DNA of 64,000 nt, taken from contig NZ_OU015430.1 in NCBI RefSeq assembly GCF_907164845.1, positions 1,044,001 through 1,108,000 of the forward strand, read 5' to 3'. The translations under genes and the position numbers were made by a program. A model generated the notes under the pieces. That model was not told the DNA's origin, searched no databases, and saw only the letters and a list, made by a program, of their open reading frames with translations. This DNA comes from Lysobacter luteus. Lineage in GTDB: Bacteria > Pseudomonadota > Gammaproteobacteria > Xanthomonadales > Xanthomonadaceae. Positions 26,322 to 35,439 of this stretch are shown one piece after another (position 1 is the first letter of the stretch; the number at the start of each line of letters is the position of its first letter).

Positions 26322-27286
26322 CGCGCCGTCGGGGCCGTGCCGTCGTCAAGCGCGTGGAGGTCCTCTGGCAGGGAAAACTCCGGGTGTGATTCGCGCAGCA
26401 GCCGGAGGCTCGCCCGCGCACCTTCCAGGTCGCCGGCATCGCGGCGCTGGCGGATGCGCTCGATCCAGACGTCCGCGGCCAGGTCCGCGTCGTCGGCTGG
26501 CGGCAGGTCGACCACCGTCACGCTGGTGCGGGCCGCGGCGTCTTCCGCCCCGACCCGGGGTGCGGGCGGGGGTGCAGCGCTGGCTCGCCGCTCCATCCTC
26601 GAAGCCTGTTCAACCGCCTTGCGCTGCGCGGCCTCCTGTCGAGCCGCGTCGTGTGCGGCAGCCGCGGTCGACGGGGCGGATGCGCCAGTGGGGACCGGCG
26701 GGGCGGGCGGCGCGGGTGGTGGTGCCGGTGGCGCGGGCGAAGGCACCGGCACGGACAACGGGGCGACGGGGGCGGGCAGGGCCACGGCGGGCGACTCGCG
26801 GGCTGGCGGCTCGATCGCAGGCGGTTGACCGGTAGGCAGCACGAAGACACGCCGTGAGTTGTCGGCGCGAGGCGGCTCGGCCGGCGGCGGCGCGAACCCG
26901 GGCGGCGGTTCGGACACGGGTTGCGCCGGCCCCGGCTCGCGGCGGCTCGCGGCCGGCTCGTCCGGCTCGATCATTGCCACCGTCGGAGCCGGCGCCTGGG
27001 TCGCCGCCTCCCCACCGGCGTGCTCTTCCTGCACATCGGGAGCTTCGGACAGCGGTCGTAACTGCCACGCGATCCCGATGGCGAGCACCAGCGTGGCGGC
27101 GATGCCGGCCACCGCGGGCCAGCGGGGTCGACGCGACGTCGCCCGTGGTCGGCTGGCCGCGTGCGCCGCGTGCAGGATCGCCGCATCGACCGCCGGGGGT
27201 GGCAGGCGCCCGGGGGCGCTGCGGGCCAGCTGGTCGGCCAGCGCGCGCTCCTCGGCGCTCAGCGGATCATTGGGAAGGATGGTCAT
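26318..27286 (-). CDS. Pro-rich single-pass membrane protein, candidate anti-sigma factor
   Basis: A 322-residue protein directly after an ECF sigma gene with an ATGA overlap. The cytosolic N-terminus (about 1-55) is followed by one membrane helix (IAATLVLAIGIAW, about 60-76). A long Pro/Ala/Glu-rich low-complexity region comes next, about residues 80-230. The C-terminal 60 residues are helical and TPR-like (VWIERIRQRRDAGDLEGARASLRLL, shown partly). It has no zinc-anti-sigma motif (HxxxCxxC) and no similarity to RseA that I can see. The anti-sigma role is inferred from topology and position only. Confidence 0.65.
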   Translation of the reverse strand: MTILPNDPLSAEERALADQLARSAPGRLPPPAVDAAILHAAHAASRPRATSRRPRWPAVAGIAATLVLAIGIAWQLRPLSEAPDVQEEHAGGEAATQAPAPTVAMIEPDEPAASRREPGPAQPVSEPPPGFAPPPAEPPRADNSRRVFVLPTGQPPAIEPPARESPAVALPAPVAPLSVPVPSPAPPAPPPAPPAPPVPTGASAPSTAAAAHDAARQEAAQRKAVEQASRMERRASAAPPPAPRVGAEDAAARTSVTVVDLPPADDADLAADVWIERIRQRRDAGDLEGARASLRLLRESHPEFSLPEDLHALDDGTAPTAR

Positions 27287-27837
27287 GGATTGAGCTCCGC
27301 GCGCAGCTTGTCCATCGCGTAGCGCAGCCGCGACTTCACCGTCTCACGCCCCGCGCCGGTCACCGCGCCGATCTCGTCCAGGCTCAGTTCCTGTTCCAGC
27401 CGCAGCAGGACCACGGTGCGCTGCTCGTCGGGCAGCTGCTCGATCGCCCGCTGCAGCCGGCGGCGCTGTTCGAACTCCGACAGCGCCCGCTCGGGTGTCG
27501 ACGGGTCGGGCTGGCGGGCCGCCCGCTCATCGCCGTCGTCCGGTGCCGGCGGGCGGTGCCGGGCGGCGCGCCAGTGGTCGGCCAGCCGGTTGTGCGCGAT
27601 CCGGAACAGCCAGGTCCTGAACAGCGCCTCGGGCGTCCAGTCCGCGCGCGCGCCGATCACCCGCTGCCAGATGTCCTGGAACAGCTCGTCGGCCAGCGCC
27701 GGGTCATGCACCTGGCGCATGAGGAACCGGTACAGCGGCCCACGGTGCCGGGCGTAGAGCAGCTCGAACGACGCGACGTCGCCACCGGCCCAGGCCAGCA
27801 TCAGCATGTCGTCGCCCGGATCGGCCGCCCCGTTCAT
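27283..27837 (-). CDS. ECF RNA polymerase sigma factor
   Basis: A 184-residue sigma-70 family protein with region 2 (FELLYARHRGPLYRF, ADELFQDIWQRV) and region 4 (LSLDEIGAVTGAGRETVKSR). The start ATG 27837 gives a normal ECF N-terminus; the frame stays open upstream but encodes unlikely sequence. It is first of four overlapping genes (sigma, membrane protein, yigZ, ABC exporter). Upstream on the same strand a weak TTGCCA-16-TACCCT would start transcription almost at the ATG. The target regulon is unknown. Confidence 0.9.
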   Translation of the reverse strand: MNGAADPGDDMLMLAWAGGDVASFELLYARHRGPLYRFLMRQVHDPALADELFQDIWQRVIGARADWTPEALFRTWLFRIAHNRLADHWRAARHRPPAPDDGDERAARQPDPSTPERALSEFEQRRRLQRAIEQLPDEQRTVVLLRLEQELSLDEIGAVTGAGRETVKSRLRYAMDKLRAELNP

Positions 27838-28066
27838 CGCATGAAGGGTACGGCCTGTCGTTGCCGTGGCAAAGCGGCTGCGGCATGGTGCTGGGCAGGG
27901 CGCGGTCGTCGCGCCGAGGACGGCTTGCATGGTCGGTTCAACGTTCGACGCTGCGCAACGGGGTTTCCGGGCCGGTATCGTCGGCAACGCGGGATCGTGG
28001 TTCCGACGGCGCGCGCAAGGCCCGATGCGGACGGCTATCCTGCGGTGGACCAGGGGGCGGTAGACG

Positions 28067-30718
28067 GTGCAGGAAACAGGCGGGCGAGAGGCCGGGGCGG
28101 ACGATGCGGGCATGCACGGGGAGGCCCCGGGCGTCGACGCGCTGACGGAGGCGTTGCGCGCCGCGCGTGCGCGCGTCGATTCGCTGGAGAAGTCCGAGCG
28201 CCTGCAGCAGGCGCTGTACGAGATTGCAGACCTGGCTGGTTCGGACCTGGAGATGGCCGACATGCTCGGCCGCATCCATGAGGTCGTCGGCGGCCTGATG
28301 TACGCCGAGAACTTCTACATCGTGCTGTTCGACGATGCGCGCGACAGCTTCCGGTTCCTTTACTTCGCCGACCGCATCGACCCGTTCGAGGCCGACCCGG
28401 CCCACGAGATCCTCGGCTCGGAGATGCCCAACAGCCTGACGCGCGCGCTGTTGCACCACGGCGAGCCGGTGCGCGGGTCATCCGACGAGGTGCGGCTGCG
28501 CCTCGGTGTCGGCCGCGACGATTCGCACGGACCCGACAGCCAGGACTGGCTGGGCGTGCCGATGCGTCGCGACGACCGCGTCTGTGGCGCGATCGTGGTG
28601 CAGAGCTACGACCGGCCCAACAGCTACGGCGACGAGGAGCGGGCGCTGCTCGCGTTCGTTGCCCAGCACATCCTGACCGCGCTCGACCGGCACCAGGCGC
28701 GCGAAGAGCTCGAGCGCCGGGTCGAGGAGCGCACTTACGCGCTGCAGCTCAGCAACCGCGACCTGCAGGCGGAGATCGTCGAACGCCAGCGGGCCGAGCG
28801 GCTGCAACGCGCGCTGTTCCGGATCGCCGAACTGTCGATCACCTCGGAGACACTGGAGCGCTTCTACGCGCAGGTGCACGACGTCGTCGGCGAGCTGCTG
28901 TACGCGCGCAACTTCTACATCGCGCTGCTGTCCGACGACGGCGAGCGGCTCGAGTTCCCGTACTCCATCGACGAGCGCGACGTCGCCCGCGTCAGCCGCC
29001 GGCTTGGCGCCGGCATGACCGAGTACGTGATCGCCAGCGGCCGCGCGTTGCTGGCCGACCGCCACCGGATCGCCCAGCTGGAGGCCGAGGGCCAGCTGCG
29101 CAGCCACGGCTCGCTGTCGCAATGCTGGCTCGGCGTGCCGCTGTACCGCGACGAGGCCGTGGTCGGAGTGATCGCGGTGCAGAGCTACTCCGCGGCGATC
29201 ATCTTCACCACGCGCGACCAGGACCTGCTGACCTTCGTCGCCCACCACATCAGCATCGGACTGGCGCGCAAGCAGGGGCAGGACCGCCTTGTCGCCGCCC
29301 ATGCCGAACTGGAGCAGCGCGTGGAGTCGCGCACGCGCGAACTGGCGATGGCCAACGCCGAGTTGCTGGAGCAGATCGGCGAGCGCGTGCGTGCCGAGCA
29401 GCAACTGACCCACCAGGCGCGCCACGACGCATTGACCGACCTGCCCAACCGGCACCAGCTGCTCGACCGGCTGGCTTCGGCCATCACCCGCGCGCGCAGC
29501 GACTGGCGCCACCGCGAGCTGGGCGAGCCGGCGCGGACCTTCGCGGTGCTGTTCCTCGACCTGGACCGGTTCAAGCTGATCAACGACAGCGTGGGCCATT
29601 CCGCCGGCGACGACCTGCTGGTCGAGGCGGGGCGCCGGATCGTCGCCACGGCACGCGCGACGGATACGGTGGCGCGGCTGGGTGGCGACGAGTTCGCCAT
29701 CCTGGTCGAGGGCATCGACGGCCCCCACGTGGCCGAGGAACTGGCGCAGCGGCTGCTGCAGGCGCTGGGACAGCCCTGTTGGATCGCCGGACGCGAGGTG
29801 TTCCCGTCGGCGAGCCTCGGAATCGCGTTGTGGCACCCGCGTTACGACAGTGGCGCCGAGCTGCTGCGCGACGCCGATGCGGCGATGTACCGCGCCAAGG
29901 CCGCCGGTCGCGACCGCTGGGCCGTGTTCGACGAGGAGATGCGCGAGCAGGCCATGCGCATCCTCGACCTCGAGGCCGACCTGCGCCGCGCGATCAACGG
30001 TGACAACTTCGTCGCCCACTACCAGCCGATCGTGCGGCTGCGCGACCGTGCCGTGATCGGCCACGAGGCGTTGCTGCGCTGGCGCCACCCGACCCGCGGG
30101 TTGCTGCTGCCCGGCGACTTCATCGGCCTGGGCGAGGACAACGGCCTGATCGAAGAGGTCGACTGGCTGATGTATGGGCAGGTGATCGCCCGGCTGGCGC
30201 AGGGTGGCGAAGGCTACATCTCCATCAACGTCTCGCCCCGCCACTTCCGCACCGTCGATTTCGCTGACCGCCTGCTGCGGATGATCGACACCGCGGGCGC
30301 CGATCCGCGCCGGCTGCGCATCGAGATCACCGAGGTCGCGTTGCTGGACGACGTGTCACGCGCGCTGCGCACCCTGCGCACGCTGCGCGACCACGGCGTG
30401 CTGGCCCAGCTGGACGATTTCGGCACCGGCTATTCGGCGCTGTCCTACCTGCACCGTTTCCCGATCGAGTGCCTGAAGATCGACCGCAGTTTCGTGGCCG
30501 GGCTGTCGGACCGCACCGAGAACGAGAGTGTCGCCGTGGTGCGGGCGATCCAGGCGCTGGCCGGGACGCTCGGCATCCACACGATCGGCGAAGGCATCGA
30601 GAACGAGCAACAGGCCGCGGTGCTCTGCGACCTGGGCTGCGAACATGGCCAAGGCTATCTGCTCGGCCGACCGGCCGAGCAGATGTCGGGTCAGTCGCCC
30701 GCGACAACGCCCGGCTGA
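28067..30718 (+). CDS. tandem-GAF GGDEF-EAL cyclic-di-GMP enzyme
   Basis: An 883-residue cytosolic c-di-GMP protein. Two GAF domains (about 60-205 and 250-400) are each followed by a coiled coil; their starts are so alike (RLQQALYEIADL, RLQRALFRIAEL) that internal duplication is clear. The GGDEF active site is at 539-543 with the inhibitory RxxD (530-533) intact. The EAL domain has EAL at 667-669, NVSPRHF, EITE, DDFGTGYSAL, KIDRSF and QGYLLGRP. Both synthesis and hydrolysis are therefore possible. The start is GTG 28067 behind a G-rich site; ATG 28112 is an alternative. There are no membrane helices, so the signal is likely cytosolic. The 3' end overlaps the convergent VWA gene by 28 bases. 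Confidence 0.93.
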   Translation: MQETGGREAGADDAGMHGEAPGVDALTEALRAARARVDSLEKSERLQQALYEIADLAGSDLEMADMLGRIHEVVGGLMYAENFYIVLFDDARDSFRFLYFADRIDPFEADPAHEILGSEMPNSLTRALLHHGEPVRGSSDEVRLRLGVGRDDSHGPDSQDWLGVPMRRDDRVCGAIVVQSYDRPNSYGDEERALLAFVAQHILTALDRHQAREELERRVEERTYALQLSNRDLQAEIVERQRAERLQRALFRIAELSITSETLERFYAQVHDVVGELLYARNFYIALLSDDGERLEFPYSIDERDVARVSRRLGAGMTEYVIASGRALLADRHRIAQLEAEGQLRSHGSLSQCWLGVPLYRDEAVVGVIAVQSYSAAIIFTTRDQDLLTFVAHHISIGLARKQGQDRLVAAHAELEQRVESRTRELAMANAELLEQIGERVRAEQQLTHQARHDALTDLPNRHQLLDRLASAITRARSDWRHRELGEPARTFAVLFLDLDRFKLINDSVGHSAGDDLLVEAGRRIVATARATDTVARLGGDEFAILVEGIDGPHVAEELAQRLLQALGQPCWIAGREVFPSASLGIALWHPRYDSGAELLRDADAAMYRAKAAGRDRWAVFDEEMREQAMRILDLEADLRRAINGDNFVAHYQPIVRLRDRAVIGHEALLRWRHPTRGLLLPGDFIGLGEDNGLIEEVDWLMYGQVIARLAQGGEGYISINVSPRHFRTVDFADRLLRMIDTAGADPRRLRIEITEVALLDDVSRALRTLRTLRDHGVLAQLDDFGTGYSALSYLHRFPIECLKIDRSFVAGLSDRTENESVAVVRAIQALAGTLGIHTIGEGIENEQQAAVLCDLGCEHGQGYLLGRPAEQMSGQSPATTPG

Positions 30719-32418
30719 GAAGGGCGCGCGTCACTGGCGTCCAGGCCGCCGCTTGCGACCGGTCGCGGCTCGACCAGTGGCCGTGCCAGCTCCACCAGTT
30801 CCACGAACTCCGCACGCATGCCCTGGCCCGGACCGCCCTGGGCGCTGCGCGCGGTGGCCAGCACGCCATCCCAACCCCAGCCATCGGTACGCGCGCCGCC
30901 CCGCAGCAGGTCGGCAAAGCCGGCGACCGCTGCGGCGAAGCGCATGCTTTCGCCGGGTTGCGCGCGCAGCCGGTCGCGCAGCACCGGGGTTTCCACCAGC
31001 CGGCTGGTATCGGTGCCAGGCTGCTTGTAGCGCAGCCGGACGTGGGCGACCTCGCGGCTGTCGCTTGCGGTGGTCTGACTGGTATCGCCGTAGCGCAACC
31101 CGGGCAAGCGGACCGCCGGCGAACCGGCGAGGGTGAGTTCGTACAGGGCGGTCACCGAATGCCCCGCACCGATGTCGCCGGCGTCGACCTTGTCGTTGGC
31201 GAAGTCCTCGTTGCGCAGCACCCGGTTCTCGTAGCCGACCAGGCGGTACTCGGCGACCACCGCGGGGTTGAACTCGACCTGCACCTTCACGTCGCTGGCG
31301 ATGGTCGCCAGGGTCGAGCCCATGGCCTCGACCAGCACCCGCCGCGCTTCCAACGCGCTGTCGATATAGGCGTGGTTGCCATTGCCGAGGTCGGCCAGCC
31401 GTTCTGCCAGCGCATCGTTGTAGTTGCCCTGGCCGAAGCCGAGCGTGGTCAAGGCGATGCCGCTGGCGCGCTGGTCGGCGACCAGTGTCTCCAGCGCGCC
31501 CTGGTCGACGGTGCCGACATTGAAGTCACCGTCGGTGGCCAGCAGCACGCGGTTGGTTCCGCCCTCGATGAAGCCCTGCCGGGCCATGTCGTAGGCGAGC
31601 CGGATCCCGTCGCCGCCATTGGTGCTGCCACCCGCCTCCAGCTTCGAGAGCGCGGCGAGGATCTCGCCCTGGCGGTTGCCCGGTGTCGGCGGCAGCACCA
31701 GTCCGGCCGAGCCGGCATACACCACGATAGAGACCGTGTCCTGCGGACGCAGCTGGCGCACCAGCATGCCCATGGCGCGCTTGAGCAGCGGCAGCTTGTC
31801 GGGCGAGTTCATCGAGCCCGAGGTATCGATGAGCAGGACCAGGTTGGACGGCGGCAGGTCAGCCCGGCGGATGTCGTAGCCCTTGATGCCGATCATCAAC
31901 AGGCGGCGCTCGGCGTTCCACGGCGCCGGCGCCAGCTCGGTGGTGATCCCGAACGGCACGTCGGTCCCGGAAGGCGCGGGGTGGCCGTAGTCGAAGTAGT
32001 TGATGAACTCCTCGGCGCGGACCGCATCCGCGGGCGGGCGCACACCGTCGAGCAGCATCCGACGCACATTGCTGTAGCTGCCGGTGTCGACGTCGACCGA
32101 GAAGGTCGACACCGGCTGGTCGGACACGCGGTGGACCGGGTTGTCGTCGAGGCCGGCGTAGTGCTCGGTGTTGGCCGGCGGCGGCGCGAAGGCCGGCATG
32201 CCGGCGGGGGCCACCATGTGGAGGGACGCCGGGGCAGGGGGAGCGGGGGTCCTGCGCGCGGCCTGCGCGTCCTGCGCCTGGCTGGCACGCTCGCCCTGGG
32301 CGACCCGGCCGGTTTCATCGGCCACCGGCGACTCATGGGTCGTGCTGCAGGCGGCCACGGCGATGGCGGCGAGCAGGGCGGTGGCGAGCGTGGTCGTGCG
32401 GGCGTGCGGGCGGTGCAT
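30691..32418 (-). CDS. YfbK-like von Willebrand factor A lipoprotein
   Basis: A 575-residue lipoprotein: lipobox VAAC with Cys24. After a Pro/Ala-rich linker comes the conserved N-terminal part (STFSVDVDTGSYSNVRRML), then a VWA domain with the MIDAS motif DTSGSM and the LLATDGDFNVG segment, and a C-terminal DUF3520-like region. The family is widespread, lies in the envelope and has no proven function; metal-dependent protein binding is expected from the VWA fold. It shares 28 bases of coding sequence, tail to tail, with the GGDEF-EAL gene. Confidence 0.88.
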   Translation of the reverse strand: MHRPHARTTTLATALLAAIAVAACSTTHESPVADETGRVAQGERASQAQDAQAARRTPAPPAPASLHMVAPAGMPAFAPPPANTEHYAGLDDNPVHRVSDQPVSTFSVDVDTGSYSNVRRMLLDGVRPPADAVRAEEFINYFDYGHPAPSGTDVPFGITTELAPAPWNAERRLLMIGIKGYDIRRADLPPSNLVLLIDTSGSMNSPDKLPLLKRAMGMLVRQLRPQDTVSIVVYAGSAGLVLPPTPGNRQGEILAALSKLEAGGSTNGGDGIRLAYDMARQGFIEGGTNRVLLATDGDFNVGTVDQGALETLVADQRASGIALTTLGFGQGNYNDALAERLADLGNGNHAYIDSALEARRVLVEAMGSTLATIASDVKVQVEFNPAVVAEYRLVGYENRVLRNEDFANDKVDAGDIGAGHSVTALYELTLAGSPAVRLPGLRYGDTSQTTASDSREVAHVRLRYKQPGTDTSRLVETPVLRDRLRAQPGESMRFAAAVAGFADLLRGGARTDGWGWDGVLATARSAQGGPGQGMRAEFVELVELARPLVEPRPVASGGLDASDARPSQPGVVAGD

Positions 32419-32493
32419 GGGCGGTCTCCGTGGTCCGTTGCAGGGGGTTAACGCACTGCAGGCGGAAACGGGGTTGGCGCGCCTACGCGGGGC

Positions 32494-33930
32494 TCAAGCT
32501 TCCCGGATCACCAGCAGCCGCGGCTCGGTCATGTCGGCGATGGCGTAACGCACGCCCTCGCGGCCCAGCCCCGAACCCTTGACCCCGCCGTAGGGCATGT
32601 TGTCGACGCGGAAGCTGGGGATGTCGCCGACCACCACCCCGCCGACCTCGAGCCGGTCCCAGGCGCGCATCGCGTGGTCGAGGCGCCCGGTGAACACCCC
32701 GGCCTGCAGGCCGTACTCGCTGTCATTGACCGCCGCCAGCGCCGCGTCGAAATCGTCGAACGGTTCCATCAGCGCGACCGGGCCGAAGGCTTCATTGCGG
32801 TAGAGCTCGGCGTCACGCGGCACGCCTTCCAGCAACCACGCCGGCAACATGTTGCCCTTGCGTGGACCGCCGGCGAGCTTCTTCGCGCCTGCCTTGCGCG
32901 CCGCGGCAATCCAGTCCTCGACGCGTCGGGCGGCGTCCTCGTCGATCATCGGGCCGATGAAGGTGGCGGCGTCGCGGGGATCGCCCATCGGCAACTTCGC
33001 GACCGCCGCGCGCAGCTTCCGGCGCAGGACAGGGTAGACGTCGGCATGGGCGAGGATGCGCTGCACCGCGATGCAACTCTGGCCGGACTGGTAGTACGCG
33101 CCGGATACCAGCCGCTCGACCACTTCGTCCATGTCGCGCCCGGGGTCGGCATCGACGATGCAGGCCGCATTGCCGCCGAGTTCCAGCACCACCTTCTTGC
33201 GACCGGCGCGCGACTTGAGCTCCCAGCCGATGGGGCCCCCGGTAAAGCTCAGCAACGCGATGCGGTCGTCCTCGACCAGCGCCGTTGCGTCCTCGTTGGA
33301 GCACGGCAGGATCGAAAACGCGCCCTTCGGCAGCGCGGTACCTGCCAGCACTTCGCCGATGATCAGCGCCCCAACGGGGGTCTTGCCGGCCGGCTTCAGT
33401 ACGAACGGGCAGCCCGCAGCGATCGCCGGCGCTACCTTGTGCGCGACCAGGTTGAGGGGGAAGTTGAACGGCGTGATGAAGCTGCAGACACCGACCGGGA
33501 CGCGCCGCGTCATGCCGCGGTAGCCACGGGTGCGCTCGGAGATGCGCAGCTCGACCACCTCCCCATCGATGCGGGTCGCCTCGCCAGCCGCGATGCGGAA
33601 GGTATCGATCAGCCGGGTCACCTCGCCGCGTGCGTCACCGATCGGCTTGCCGGCCTCGATGCACAGCGCATGCGCGAGCTCCTCGCGCCGCGCCTCGAAC
33701 TGCCCGACGCAGTGGAGCAGCACGTCGCGGCGCGCGTCGGGCGGGAAGTCGGCCATCGCCGGCCGGGCTGCCACTGCCGCCGCGATCGCCTTTTCGACGG
33801 TACGCGCATTGGCCATCGCGACGCGCGTGGCGCGCTTGCCGGTGTACTTGTCGCGCACCTCGAGGTCGGTGTTGGCGGCGACCGCGCGGCCGGCGAGGTA
33901 GTAGGGGTAGCTGGGCTTCAACCTGGGCAT
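32494..33930 (-). CDS. NAD(P)-dependent aldehyde dehydrogenase
   Basis: A 478-residue aldehyde dehydrogenase superfamily enzyme. The cofactor-site segment ITPFNFPLN, the Glu motif LELGGN and the catalytic Cys in SGQSC are intact, so it should be active. It resembles the lactaldehyde/phosphonoacetaldehyde dehydrogenase-like branch (N-terminal [20 protein letters not shown]). The substrate is not predictable. It lies 75 bases upstream of the VWA gene and 87 bases after xseA on the same strand; no shared pathway is evident. Confidence 0.88.
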   Translation of the reverse strand: MPRLKPSYPYYLAGRAVAANTDLEVRDKYTGKRATRVAMANARTVEKAIAAAVAARPAMADFPPDARRDVLLHCVGQFEARREELAHALCIEAGKPIGDARGEVTRLIDTFRIAAGEATRIDGEVVELRISERTRGYRGMTRRVPVGVCSFITPFNFPLNLVAHKVAPAIAAGCPFVLKPAGKTPVGALIIGEVLAGTALPKGAFSILPCSNEDATALVEDDRIALLSFTGGPIGWELKSRAGRKKVVLELGGNAACIVDADPGRDMDEVVERLVSGAYYQSGQSCIAVQRILAHADVYPVLRRKLRAAVAKLPMGDPRDAATFIGPMIDEDAARRVEDWIAAARKAGAKKLAGGPRKGNMLPAWLLEGVPRDAELYRNEAFGPVALMEPFDDFDAALAAVNDSEYGLQAGVFTGRLDHAMRAWDRLEVGGVVVGDIPSFRVDNMPYGGVKGSGLGREGVRYAIADMTEPRLLVIREA

Positions 33931-34017
33931 GGCGGGCTCCGGGGCGATGCGGGTGACGCAGCAGGGAATGCGCGGACAGTGGCACGCCGGATGTTGCCCC
34001 GCCGTCAGGCGCTGGTG

Positions 34018-35349
34018 TCACTCCACCCGGATACGCAATTGGCCATCCGCCAGGCGCGCGTCGAGCGCATCGCCGGGCGCCGCATCCAGGACGCTGCGGA
34101 CCACGCGGCCATCGCCGTGTTGCAGGATCGCGTAGCCGCGCGCGACGGTGGCCAGCGGGCTGACCGCCTCCAGCGACCGCGCAAGTCCCCGCAGGCGGAG
34201 TGCGTCGTTGCCCAGCCGGCGCCCGATCGCCGCGCGCGGCCTGGGCGATACCGCGGCCAGCCGCTCGCGCAGGCGGGCGATGCGCCGCTGCGGGTGCGCC
34301 GCGCGCAGCACGGCGTCGGCGTGGCGCACGCGGGCGCGCTCGCGCTCGAGCCGCTTCTGCCACGCCGCGGCCAGTCGCCTGAGCCCCTCGGCCTGGCGGC
34401 GGCAAAGCAGTTCCAGTCTCGCCTGCGGGCGCACGGCGTTGAGACGCAACGCCGCGCGGTCGGCACGCTGCATCCATTGCCGCAGGTGCTGCGCCTGCAA
34501 TTGCCGCATCCGGCCGTCGAGCGCACGCAGGCGGCGCTCGATGTCGTCACGGGCGGGCACCAGCAGTTCCGCGGCGACCGACGGCGTCGGCGCCCGCAGG
34601 TCGGCGGCGAAATCGGCCAGGCTGAAATCGGTCTCGTGCCCGACGGCCGACACGACCGGCACCGGGCAGGTGGCGATCGCGCGGGCAAGCGCCTCGTCGT
34701 TGAATGCCCACAGGTCTTCAAGCGAGCCACCGCCACGCGCGAGCACCAGCACGTCGTATCGCCCGGAGGTTGCGGCGCGCTCCAGCATCCGGGTGATCTG
34801 CGCCGCGGCGGAAGCGCCCTGCACCTGCACCGGCAACACGTCGGCCTGGATCAGCGCGAAGCGCCGTCCCAGCACGCTGAGCACGTCGCGCACGGCAGCG
34901 CCTGTGGGCGAGGTGATCACGCCGATGCGCGTGGCGAACGCCGGCAGCGGCCGCTTTCGGTCCGCGTCGAACAGGCCTTCGGCGGCCAGTTTGGCCTTGA
35001 GCTCCTCGAATGCGCGCCGCAGTGCGCCTTCGCCAGCCTCTTCCATGTGGTCGAGCACCATCTGGTACTCGCCGCGGGCTTCGTACAGCGTCAGGCGGCC
35101 ACGCGCCAGCACGCGCATCCCTTCGCGCGGCACGAACTTGAGCCAGCTGCTCTTGGGCTTGAACATCGCCGCCCGGACCTGGGCGCGGGCGTCCTTCAGG
35201 GTCAGGTACAGGTGCCCGGACGCCGGTCGGGCGACATTGCCCAATTCGGCCTCGATCCATACCAGTGGGAACGCGCCCTCCAGCATGTCCCGCGCCAGCG
35301 TGTTCAGCTGGCTCGGGGTCAGGACGTGGTTGGGGTCGTCGAGGGACAT
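34018..35349 (-). CDS. xseA: exodeoxyribonuclease VII large subunit
   Basis: Large subunit of the single-strand-specific nuclease ExoVII. The 443-residue protein has an N-terminal OB-fold ([14 protein letters not shown]), the catalytic domain ([36 protein letters not shown]) and an Arg-rich coiled-coil region before the terminal beta segment (ARGYAIL). The start ATG 35349 gives the usual LTPSQLN beginning. The frame stays open far upstream, antisense to ispG, but that part is not coding. It is divergent from ispG; xseB is not in the window. Confidence 0.95.
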   Translation of the reverse strand: MSLDDPNHVLTPSQLNTLARDMLEGAFPLVWIEAELGNVARPASGHLYLTLKDARAQVRAAMFKPKSSWLKFVPREGMRVLARGRLTLYEARGEYQMVLDHMEEAGEGALRRAFEELKAKLAAEGLFDADRKRPLPAFATRIGVITSPTGAAVRDVLSVLGRRFALIQADVLPVQVQGASAAAQITRMLERAATSGRYDVLVLARGGGSLEDLWAFNDEALARAIATCPVPVVSAVGHETDFSLADFAADLRAPTPSVAAELLVPARDDIERRLRALDGRMRQLQAQHLRQWMQRADRAALRLNAVRPQARLELLCRRQAEGLRRLAAAWQKRLERERARVRHADAVLRAAHPQRRIARLRERLAAVSPRPRAAIGRRLGNDALRLRGLARSLEAVSPLATVARGYAILQHGDGRVVRSVLDAAPGDALDARLADGQLRIRVE

Positions 35350-35427
35350 CGTGGAAGGGGCCGGGTGGCGGGCTACCGTAGCGCAGTGGCGGGTGCGGGT
35401 CACGCCGGGACGACCACTGCGCGGCGG

Positions 35428-35433
35428 TACAAT
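35428..35433 (+). promoter_or_regulatory. -10 element for a predicted leaderless ispG mRNA
   Basis: TACAAT at 35428-35433 ends six bases before ATG 35440, the same hexamer and spacing as at era. The intervening GCGCGG is not a ribosome-binding site. No clear -35 is seen. Confidence 0.5.
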
Positions 35434-35439
35434 GCGCGG

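Noticed and set aside
32674-35439. Very long in-frame upstream extension of ispG
   Set aside because: The open frame crosses the aldehyde dehydrogenase and xseA on the opposite strand. IspG homology begins after ATG 35440 and a -10 element lies just before it.
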